Positions 38,901 to 48,477 of a stretch of DNA of 64,000 nucleotides are shown piece by piece. Each line of letters opens with the position of its first letter. Position 1 is the stretch's first letter. This stretch comes from Siderastrea siderea (taxonomy: Eukaryota; Cnidaria; Anthozoa; Scleractinia; Rhizangiidae), in the NCBI GenBank assembly GCA_964030785.1, contig OZ034971.1, positions 39,698,804-39,762,803 on the forward strand. The letters are read 5' to 3'. Below the pieces are notes generated by a model. The model worked only from the letters and a program-made list of their open reading frames with translations, had not been told where the DNA came from and made no database searches. Made by a program: the position numbers and the translations under genes.

Positions 38901-41167
38901 AGACATGAATACTAGATTATTGTGGACAAACCACAATCCCAAACAGTACACTGAAACAAAAGCCCTGCTGATATAGAGCCATGGTTATTAATATTGTAAA
39001 ATAATTACTGAAGTTGTAAATAATTACTAAGATTGGTCATTTATTAACCAAAAGAATGATGATACATGTACATGTGCTCAACAGGAAGCAATTGTGGGAT
39101 TAGGACACCAAGTTAAATCCCTAACTGAAGTCATACCCATGACCTTCTGCACTCCAGCTACATGATTGTAGTAATCTACAAGAAAACTGTTAGTGAAGTA
39201 GGTCATCTTACTAGGTTCATACTGTATCATGTCCTGCGCAGTGCTAGAAAGGGCAGTGTTGAAGGCATCTGACTGAATGGTGACCTTGTACTGTAAGTAA
39301 TGCCCTACAATACAGCTGTACACCTGTAGCTCACGTCTAGACTCCTATGTAATCTACATTCTGTACAATGTAGGTTCCTGTACATGTAGTGGTTAGAACT
39401 CCTGACTGGTATAGGTAACACCTCAGGTTCAGCTTCTCTTGGGGTCTCATTTCATTTCAATACATAACATCTACACCCAGTTACAACCACGTTAGACCAC
39501 CAGAGGCTAACTGCTTGGGATAACAGGGTTAAGACTACAATAGTAGTGTACATTGTATTTCCTTGCATCTGGGCTTTGAATTTCATGTCCACCATTTTCA
39601 TTTTTCAGTCACTTGATAACTCAACTTCTTATACCACCGTACATCCCCGCCAACACAATATTATATAAAAAAACTAGCTGGTACCCATGAACAATTCACC
39701 ACTCAACAACATGATATCTTGAACACTGACATCAATTTGCATAAGCAGTTGAAAGTAGTCACACATCAACAGCCATGGCACAGTGTTGCACATCCCTGCC
39801 AGGAAAGTATAGAAGTGGTGTGGTTTTGGCTTTTTGTAACTAAGCCGTTTTTCCATGATGGGTGGACAACAGTTCTCTCCTAGTGTATTATATACGATAC
39901 AGATGTATTCCGAGTTGATGTGTGTAGGGCCAGGTGGGTTGATGCAAGCCAGTCTGGAAAAAGCCATCCAGTCTTGCACACATCATCGGTTCATTCAACA
40001 CACGTGCACTTTAACATGCTTTGAGTATTTTTAAGCATAGTTTTGAAATTTTTCAAAAATGCATGTATTTACATGTAGCATGAAATTGGTGGTATGATAA
40101 ATGTGTATTGACAGAGTTAGGACAAGCCGGTTGTGGCACACAGACCTCGCTGTGCTCAGTCTGTACACCATGACCTTAAGCCAAATATTTTCCTGTCTGG
40201 ACCTCTCACTCAGTCAATAGGCACATCATTTTTGGAGATTTGTTGGAGTTCACCTAGTACATGAACATGTGAAAACCAGATCATCGTGTATTCACTGAGT
40301 GCAATACATGCAAACAGGATGTGTTCTGTTATGGTGTACTAGAAAATTGTATTCTGATCAGGGTTATTAAGGTTTTGAAATGGACTATCACTGTAATGCT
40401 TACGATGTTTGTCGATGCCACTAAAGCGACAGTTTATTTTAAGAAATCTTTCTTATTTTGCCACTCCGCAGCTTTGGAACCCAATACTTGACTAAAAGTC
40501 ATTAAATTAATATTTACACCTTTTACTAATTTTGTTCACTGCTTGAACTGTATTCATAATATTATTGTAAATTTACATGAACCGTTATATATGTTATTGA
40601 AAATTAACATTGCAACCTAATAATGTTGAGTGTTTGACAGGCCTGGAACTTTTTTTTAATTTCTTCTCAATATTTTTTCTAGGACTATGTCTACATGTAT
40701 AAGGCCATAAGAGGACTGAACTCAGAAGATTGTTAACCGCAAGTGAAATGAAGGCAGCCAAAACAGATACATTGTAAGACCGTAAATGTAAAATCAGTGA
40801 ATGTGTATACTCCCTGTTACTCATTGATTCTTTTCATTTGGTTTTGCCTCATATGCACAGATACACTGTAAATATTAAATTGATTTTATCTTTTAACTGA
40901 TATTGGAGATTTGTTAAAAAATAGACATTCTGAGGTAAACTGAATGTGGCCACAAAGTGACTGGCATAGAATACAAAGCGTCATACAGTGTACATGTACA
41001 TTTAATGTACACTGGGCTTGGGGTTTGCTGTAGTAGTCTTGAATGCAAGATAAACCTGGACAAATATTATTTTTTTATATTTTATCATTTCTCATTACAA
41101 CCTACAATGTATACCTTGTACTTGAAGATTTAATCAACTAGGTAGTATGCTGGTGCAGTATTATATA
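35936..41167. other. Non-coding interior of the 12.7-kb block
   Basis: AT-rich and dense in TACATGTA-type words. A perfect hairpin, CAGTGTAAGCGACGCTTACACTG, lies at about 36065-36088 (CAGTGTAAGC arm and its complement). At 36975-37060 there is a GACATGTTGCAGGGACGTGT-type dispersed repeat. Short open frames such as 36915-37154 have no borders or recognisable product. Confidence 0.45.
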
Positions 41168-42231
41168 AAGAACCAGTGTCACCCAAAGTGCTTTGCGTGG
41201 TTGTGCTTTTGTTTTGAAGTTTGGCTGGCACATTTGCCGGACATTTTGCAAATTATACCCTGCCGCACTGGCCTTTCAGCAAGCTGATATTCACAGTAGT
41301 AGCCCCTGAAAATGGTAATATCTTCCTCGCTAGATGTTACCAGAGAAAACAACTCTAGATCTGACTTTGTAGTCGACGCGTATGGAGCTTTTATAACAAC
41401 CGATCGATCTCGATCGATCGATCGATCAATCGATCTCGATTGATGTAAACCAGAGTAGCCACTTCCACTCAATATAAAAATAATAAGACAAAAACAAATA
41501 GTAAGAATATTGACGTCTTCATTGCTAGATGTCACTGGAGAAAACTGCTCAAGATCTGAGTTTGCATTCAATGCATATACATGGATCTATTACAGTCTGT
41601 GATCGATTGATTGCACGATTGATCGCATCGACCGATGTCGATGGACACAAAACCAGAATAGCCACTTATGCTTTTTGTAAAAATAAAACATAAGCAGACA
41701 GTGAACACAAGGAATAATTAAGCAAAACAGCACAAGCTCATGACCATAAGCATTATTTTGGAGCAAGCCCGTAGCTACCGTTATTTTGTGGTAAATTAAC
41801 GTTCCTTCTGTTTTCATTCGGCCACGAATGTAGCACTATTTCGGCAAACGCACTGTCAGTACTATTGCTGAAACCCGTAGATGTTTTTCTTTCCCTGCGC
41901 TACTGATACACGGACTCCTCCAGCTGTACAACTTTGGCAGAGCCCGGAAGACTCGGCCTTCGCCTCAACTTTCCTGAACCCTACAAGGCATCCAATTTAA
42001 AGATCTCCTTCTCCACCGCGAAAACACTTCAGAATTCGGAAATATACAACGAAATCGATACGGCGACACTTAAATGCCAAGTCAAAATTCACACTAGTGC
42101 TTTCGGATCGCTAATGGCAGCGATGGAAGAAGATACAAATCAGACTTCACGACAATCAAGAAAATGGTGTATTTTTCATATATGAAAAATGTACCTCGGC
42201 GCGCAAAGCACTTTGGGTGACACTGGCTCTT
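41168..42231. mobile_element. TA-flanked inverted-repeat element with internal tandem
   Basis: The left end AAGAACCAGTGTCACCCAAA and the right end (reverse complement AAGAGCCAGTGTCACCCAAA) extend as inverted repeats for about 30 bp to CTTTGCG. TA dinucleotides flank both ends, as for Tc1/mariner-type targets. Inside are two ~200-bp tandem units (about 41310-41500 and 41505-41710), the first carrying a run of CGATCGATC. A plus-strand open frame (41934-42185) is present but unrecognised. It is nested in the 12.7-kb block. Confidence 0.8.
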
Positions 42232-42313
42232 TAAGTAATTGTGTGTGCACATGTACATGTGGGCCTTTCATGATACATGTACTGTGTAACTCCTAGTTTT
42301 TGCATTTAGTTCA

Positions 42314-42555
42314 CCAGGGCCTGGCTCCATAAAGCAACTTAAGATTAAGTGCGAATTTTCTGCAACCATTTCCTTTGTTCTGGAGGACTTTTTGGCACAG
42401 TATCGCGGATAACTCGGCCGAAGACAGATTAGTGAGTATAGAGTAGAGTACTTTAGGAAACACAAAGAGAACACGAAGAAATCCTCCAGAACAAAGGGAA
42501 TGGATGCAAAAAAATCCCTTTTAATCTCAAGTTGCTTAATGCAACTGGGCCCAGG
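42314..42555. mobile_element. 240-bp MITE near the right array
   Basis: The two ends are inverted copies of a phrase containing AGCAACTTAAGATTAA and, further in, TTTGTTCTGGAGGA. The arms run about 70 bp each. It is nested just inside the right array of the 12.7-kb block. Confidence 0.8.
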
Positions 42556-42599
42556 ACTAATTATCCATGTTATCCATAGTTAAGGATACTGTGCTTTTT

Positions 42600-43177
42600 A
42601 GTCTTTTTGAACATTGGATACAAACCTCAGTTTACTGGTTTCCAATGCTTTCTTGAAATTTCCCAGCATCACCAGGCTTCTTAGAAAAACCAAGGTTACC
42701 GGGGTTGACCCAGATGTTATAGTAAAAAATAATGTACCTGAGTAACCCTGGTTATTCGGACAACCACGGTTACTGGGCTTACCAGGGAAACCGGGGTTAA
42801 CCAGTCTTTTTTGCACATAGGGTTCGAGTCTGGTAAGCCTGGTTTTCAGTAAAATGTGCTAACCAGGTTCACCAGGGTTACCCTGGTCAACCCAGACCTT
42901 AAGAGCCTGGTTAAACCCGGGTAACCCTGGTAATTTAGAAAACCAGGGTCACCAGACTTACCAGGGTACCAGGGTAACCTAGGTTAGCCCAGACTTCTCA
43001 GAGTCTGGTTAAACCCTGGTTACCCTGGTACGTCTGGCAACCCTGGTTTTCTAAATAACCAGGGTAACCAGGGTTACCAGACTTTTTTGCACATAGGGTT
43101 TGAGTCTGGTAAGCCTGGTTTAAGAACCAGGGTACCCTGGTTTTTTAACCAGGCTTTGACCAGGGTAAAACCCTGGT
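42600..43177. repeat. ACCAGGGTAACCCTGGT array, right end of the 12.7-kb block
   Basis: CCAGGGTAACC, AACCCTGGTT and AGTCTGGTAAGCCTGGTT words recur on both strands. A longer phrase, TTTTTTGCACATAGGGTT, followed by GAGTCTGGTAAGCCTGG, occurs at about 42808 and again at 43083, a period of about 276 bp. The minus-strand ORF2 frame runs on into the array by chance, adding about 15 non-homologous residues. Confidence 0.9.
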
Positions 43178-45696
43178 TTTCTTTGGATGGTGAATTGGAC
43201 TTCGGTTGGAGTGTTCAAATTAAAAGCTGCATAGACTATTTGGGATAGCCCAAGAGATTTAATAATCAAAGCCTTTCCAAACAAGCTCAGGTTTCTTGCT
43301 TTCCATAAATCCAGTTTCGTTTGTAATTTTTTGACTTTTAAATCGAAATTAAAATGTTTGTTCTTATTATCATCATATGAGAAATATAACCCTAGAATTT
43401 TGACAGGTTTGTTTACCCACTGTAATTGTAACGGTGTAGTTTTGTTCTTTGACCATTTTCCCAACCATATCGCCTTAGTGTTTTTTACATTTAATTTTAA
43501 GCCTGAGATGACTCCAAAGTTATTGACTATGTTGAGAGAATTTTCTACTGAAATAACATCTGTACAAAATAAGTTAGTATCATCTGCAAATTGACTAATT
43601 TTAACCTCATTTCCAAATAAATTAATCCCATTGATTTCAGTTGTCTGGCGAAGCTTGTTTGATAATATTTCTGCGCTCAATATGAAAAGATATGGGGAAA
43701 GCGGGCAGCCTTGCCTAACCCCTCTTGTCGGTTCAATCCAATTGGTGGTAAAGCCATTATTCAATACCGTACTTTCGATATTTGTATAAAAAATTCTAAT
43801 CCATCTTTTGACATTCTCGCCGAAATTGAAGAGATCTAATACCTTCATTATGAATTGCCATTCCAAGGTGTCAAAGGCTTTCTCAAAGTCTAGTGACACC
43901 AGAATGCTCCCTTTCTTTTCGGACATGGTGTACTCCATTACATCGTTTATCAGGCGTATATTTTCTCCAATATAACGACCTTTCATGAATCCGGTTTGAT
44001 CGGAGTGAACTAATTTTGGGAGTACTGATTCTATTCTTTTGGCTAATGCTTTAGATGCAATCTTATAATCAATGTTGAGTAAGGTTATAGGTCTCCAATT
44101 CTGAATGTTTAGTAGGTCAGAGTCTTCTTTAGGTATCAAAGTAATTACACCTCTTCGCTGTGAAATGGAGAGTTCTTTTTCTTCAAAGGCTTGATTAAGA
44201 CTTTGGATCAGATCGAATCCTATTAAATCAAAGAAGTGTTTATAGAACGCAGCGGTGAATCCGTCTTCACCTGGAGATTTATTGTCTTCAAAAGATTCTA
44301 ATATCTTTTTACACTCCTCCAAGGTAAAAATCCCTTCCATTTGTTCCTGTTCTTCGTTATTAAGTTCTGGGATTTCGATTTCCCGAATAAATTCATCAAA
44401 AGCTTCTTGGGTCACAGTTATTTTAGAGCTGTAAAGGTCCTCATAGAATTTCTCTATTTGTTGTAAGATTTTAACTTCTTCTTTTATTGTTACGTTATCG
44501 CTAGTTTGAAGTTCGGTTATTGTCTTCCTATTATAGTTTTGCTTCTCTAAATTAAAGAAATATTTAGTCGGCCGCTCTCCTTTCTCTACCCACCTGCATT
44601 TCGATCGGAAAATTGCAGCGCGTCTTTTTTCTTCGTATATATTGATTGAAACTCTGTTTTGAGGTTGTCGTACTCGGTTAACGTATTCTCTATATCTGAT
44701 AAATTATCACTGTTACATATTTCATGGTCTAGCTCTTCCAGTCGCTTGGAGATTGGTACTTCCCGTTTTAAAGCAGCTCTCGCTTTTCTTTTAGCAAAAG
44801 AGATGGTGTTGTCACGAATTTCCATTTTAATTAATTCCCATACTAGTCTTTTGTCTTTCAAAGATGCATACTTCTCACGTAATCGAGGAATAAGATCGCG
44901 GATTTTAAATATATAGCTGTCATCTTTCAGTAAGGTGTTATTGAACTTCCAGAATCCTGGTCCCCTTGGAGAATTGTTTGGTAATGACAGACAAAGAAAA
45001 ACTGTTTTATGATCTGGTGCTATTGAATTAGTAATTCCGATGCTTTTAATATGTTTTGTCAAGTTCTTTGCAATTAAAATAAAATCCAATCTAGATTTGA
45101 CGTTTAAGGCTTTGGATACATATGAATATATATTCAAATTGGGGTGACGAACTCTTTGTATATCTATTAAATCAAAAATTTCCATTGTCATAAGAAGAAG
45201 CTGACTCAAATGTGATGGTTTCCATGGTGTTCCGCCTTTTTTGTCTTTTTTTGATAGCGTGCAGTTCCAGTCACCTCCAACAATAAGGTTTGTCAATTCC
45301 GATTTGTCGATGATACAATTATTAAGCTCTTGTATAAATTCTAGTTGTTCGGATGGATTATTTGGTGCGTAGATATTACAGAATGACATTTTTAAACCAT
45401 TGATATTGACTGTAATAAGAGTAATTCTTCCTGTTTTGTCACTAAATGAGCAGTCTACCCTATGATTAATCGATGGATCTATTAATATGCAAGTGCCTTT
45501 GCTGTGTCGGGACCCATGGGAAAAATACATTTCGCCTCCCCATTCGTTTTGCCAAATTGTTTCGTCGTTTAGTTCTGCATATGTTTCTTGAAGGAAATAA
45601 ATACTTGCTTTTTGATCTTTTAAATATGTAAAGATGCTCCTTCTCTTAGTTTGGTCACGTATTCCCCTTACGTTTAGCGAAATTACCTTACATATT
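43178..45696 (-). pseudogene. L1-type LINE ORF2, endonuclease and RT segment
   Basis: Minus strand. The frame opens near 45696 with ICKVISLNVRGIRD (the expected start ATG reads ATA) and carries APE endonuclease signs: FLQET, GGDWNC and APDHKTV. A +1 frameshift near 44605 breaks the frame (CNSDNLS...FSDRNAGG then stop). The RT domain is open downstream: KSPGEDGFTAAFY, LLNIDYKIASKALAKR, DQTGFMKGR, ARGVRQGCPLSPY-type block and the catalytic QFADDTNLF. It stops at VQFTIQRK, where the palindromic array begins. The missing C-terminal part lies at 29427-30450. It is not active. Confidence 0.9.
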
Positions 45697-45908
45697 GAAT
45701 TGTTTTACATTTGAATGTAATTGTAGAAAAAAAACGCAAAAATAAAACCAAAACAAACACTTATGAATACAAAAGATAAACTAACGAAAAAAAATAAAGA
45801 GATTAAGCTTTCGCTTCGCCTTCTCAGTCCTCTTTGAGACTTCCCTCATGTTTAGACTATGTATAAAATAAGATGTAATACAACCTGCCAGCAACGTTTA
45901 TTTACTTA

Positions 45909-46778
45909 AAGTTCATCTAAATCATCTTCTGTATTAATTCGCAACGGCCTACCCTCAGGTGAAGTCTTCACAAAAATTTTTCCGTCTACAGTCCACACTC
46001 CTTTCAAAATTCCATCTTGCTTCATATCGTTCGCCATTCGCACCAGGTTTCGGCGATGTGCCGTCAAATTTTCATTGATGAAGATTCGGTTCGAGGATGG
46101 TCTTGCTGTTGCCGGAGCACTTGGGAACAGCTGCGAACCGCTGATATTCTTTAGTTTAACTCGTTACTTGTAGAGTGCCCTCTTCACCTTATGGTTTATA
46201 AATCTCACTATGATAGGATTCGACTTTTTTCGTTTAATCCTGTGACAGATGTCGATATCTTCTCGTTTCACGTTGACGTTCAAGACCTGTGCGACTTTCA
46301 AAACCGCTTCCTCGTCGTCACAAATATTTTCTGGAATACCTTCAATCTCTAGAGAATTTTTCCTTGTGTACTGTTCTAACGCGTCCAAATTTTCATTAAG
46401 ATCGTCATTTTCGACTTCAAGTTCTTTAACCCGTCTCTTGGTCGCTTGCAATTCGGTTTTGAGCTGTTCATTGTACTTGAGTGCTGCGTTCAATGATTCT
46501 TTAGCAGTTTTTAGTTCCAATTCCTGTTGCTTGAAAGAGGTTTTTAATTCTGCAACTTCCTTAGAAAGGTTGTTCATTGACTTCTGAATATCTTTTAGTA
46601 TTGCGTGGATGTCCGCTAGGTCTGATTGGACGTCCTCGCGCTCCTCTGAGTCTTCAGGCTCGAAATCGGCGGACGCCATGTTAACACGTTTTGATTCTGT
46701 AGTTTCGTCGTCCGTGGATCCTCTTTCACCACGTTTGTTCTTACGGCCTAACTTTACAGGAGGCATATTTTTGAACAA
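45909..46778 (-). pseudogene. L1-type LINE ORF1
   Basis: Minus strand. The ATG at 46778 opens MFKNMPPVKLGRKNKRGERG. A heptad-rich coiled coil spans residues about 55-145 (VAELKTSFKQQELELKTAKE), then an RRM-like core, KNSLEIEGIPE and IDICHRIKRKKSNPIIVRF, typical of L1 ORF1p nucleic-acid chaperones. An in-frame TAA at 46161-46163 interrupts it after RALYK. The same frame continues with RVKLKNISGSQLFP to a true stop near 45909. It lies about 210 bp upstream of ORF2, as in L1 elements. Confidence 0.88.
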
Positions 46779-46903
46779 TTTTCATGCTGTAGATAGGTTT
46801 TTTCGTCTGAAATTGAGTAATTCGAGGGAAGAGGTCTCCCTTCACAGAAAAACGTGGCCGTCTTCGGCCACTCCGCGCATGCTCTCTATATGGATGCTAC
46901 TAT

Positions 46904-47036
46904 ATTCAAAGTAATGCGTTGTTCATTGGTTCGTGATTTTTATCCGGTTTCTTTGTTCTTTGTTGCACTGTAGATTACAACGAAAAGTAAAAATCACGGA
47001 GGAATGCATTGCGCATTACTTTGAATATATTAGCAT
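46904..47036. mobile_element. Short hairpin MITE
   Basis: TATATTCAAAGTAATGCG (46911-46928) and its exact reverse complement (47012-47029) bound a small insert. Outer ATGCTA/TAGCAT and inner GTGATTTTTA/TAAAAATCAC also pair, so nearly the whole 133 bp folds on itself. It sits at the 5' side of the LINE and could be part of its 5' region. Confidence 0.7.
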
Positions 47037-47097
47037 TTACTTGCCAACTGTTTATATGTAACGCAAGCCTTTCCGTCGGTTCATACATCCTCTTTAA

Positions 47098-47576
47098 AGG
47101 GAAGGGTTCACGGTTTAGCGCATGCTCATGAATCTAAATGCTGTTTTTCACCTGTGTTGGTTGTAGCGAGTATGCAAGCAATTTTATTGCATAACATTGT
47201 TAAAGAACCAATCAGAAGCGAGTAGATTGCTTGGGTGTGAAATTTTCTTGCCAAAGTTTTGCGTTTAATGATTTCTCAACTATCTTATCTGCACGCGCCC
47301 CTGACAGCCATTTGACTAAAGCGCGTGCAAATAGCGGGAAATTCATCAACCATGGAATAAAACCTTCGGGTCAACAATAAATTCAACGTTGGCAGTGTTG
47401 GTGCAATCCACTAATATTTCCTGCGAATTTAGTCCTCCGCCGTTCTACGTGGGCTTACTATAGTATGTGATCGCTGAGATACATGTGAGTGGGATTAGTA
47501 ACAGATAGAATTACTAATAAATCGGAAAAAAAGTAATTTGATTCATGCACATGCGCCAAGCCGTGAACCTGTCCCT
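47098..47576. mobile_element. MITE flanked by TTAA duplications
   Basis: The left end AGGGAAGGGTTCACGGTTTA and the right end (reverse complement AGGGACAGGTTCACGGCTTG) continue as inverted repeats through GCGCATG and CATGAATC. TTAA occurs directly outside both ends (47094-47097 and 47577-47580). At 479 bp with no coding potential, it resembles a piggyBac-type non-autonomous element and has ends unlike those of the MITE at 84-467. Confidence 0.85.
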
Positions 47577-47599
47577 TTAACGTTAAATCTAAAAGTGTT

Positions 47600-48477
47600 C
47601 CAGTGAATCAATGTTAATAAGACTCAAAACTAAAATTGGTCACATCGTCAAGCACGCGTTTAATGTTTTAAAAAAATCTATCGAGCCGTTCTTAAGATTT
47701 TCGCAAAAGCGCTCAAATTAAAAAAATACCACAAAATTATTATGCGAATGATCTTAGAAAAACAAGTCGTTCTCGAGATCGCGAACACCAGTTTCAACAA
47801 AACTTTCTAGGCGTAAAATAGTAAGTAAAAGACACATTTTAACAGTATTTATTAGCCATTTCATCAAAGCGTTGATTATTTTTCGGTGCATTTACTATTA
47901 CTAGGCCAAAACTAAGGTTGAAAATGTTTTTGCGATTTACTTCAAAACAAACATACAGAATTTTTTGTTCTTGTATATTTTGTTTGCCATACACCACAGT
48001 TTAAGATGCTGGTGTTTGCTTTTCGAAGCGAAATCTGGATCGTGCAAAATTTCAATTTTACTTTTTTCGAGGATTTTTGTTTATCGTTGTCATGGAAATA
48101 TCGATTTTTACATAATGTAAACCACGCTAAAGTTCATGCAATCCAAAACCAACAAGTATTGCAAATTTCACGTTGATCTGACAAGGAGAAGACTGTCTAA
48201 AAGCCGATTCAAAAAGTTAGGTATGGTCCCAAAAAAACTGTATCGAAACACCTTAAATTGTACATGAATGTGTAGCTGGTTTGGGCCCTGGCCGCGGTCG
48301 TCCTGTTGTTTCCGTAGAGAAAGCGTGTTATCCAGGCCTTGGGAAAGGCAAAAGGAGCTAAAGCTGTATCCCTCCCTAGTCACTTTTTTGCTGCTGACAT
48401 TTACATAAGTCCTTTCGCTTGCCGGAGAGCACGACTATTTCAAGCCCAATCTTTTGTACTTCTGGTCGTTTCAACAG
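47600..48477. other. Upstream region of the NOX-like gene
   Basis: This must hold or precede the missing 5' exon(s), because the exon at 48478 begins in phase 1. I could not identify them. AT-rich up to about 48200, then mixed composition with GGCCGCGGTCG at 48290. Confidence 0.35.

Larger units (their letters stand above)
30451..43177. mobile_element. 12.7-kb insertion bounded by palindromic word arrays
   Basis: This block separates two pieces of one ORF2 on the minus strand. The right flank on the plus strand begins TTTCTTTGGATGG and the left flank ends CTGAAAAGCTT. Joined with two shared T bases, they give an uninterrupted ORF2 reading frame. Both ends of the block are dense CCTGG/CCAGG arrays. 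Outer edges read ACCCTTGCACCAAGAGCCTGG on the left (first 20: ACCCTTGCACCAAGAGCCTG) and, in reverse complement on the right, ACCCTGGTCAAAGCCTGGTT about 11 bp inside, i.e. imperfect inverted termini. The target duplication is at most 2 bp (TT). I see no transposase; the contents are described separately. Whether the whole block moved as one element is an inference. Confidence 0.6.

Noticed and set aside
43120..43180. Genuine C-terminus of ORF2 reading PGFYPGQSLVKKPGYPGS
   Set aside because: It is translation of the palindromic array. The true continuation lies at 30450.
44659..44916. Plus-strand open frame within the LINE
   Set aside because: It is the shadow of minus-strand ORF2 coding sequence, as are those at 43331-43594 and 46249-46914.
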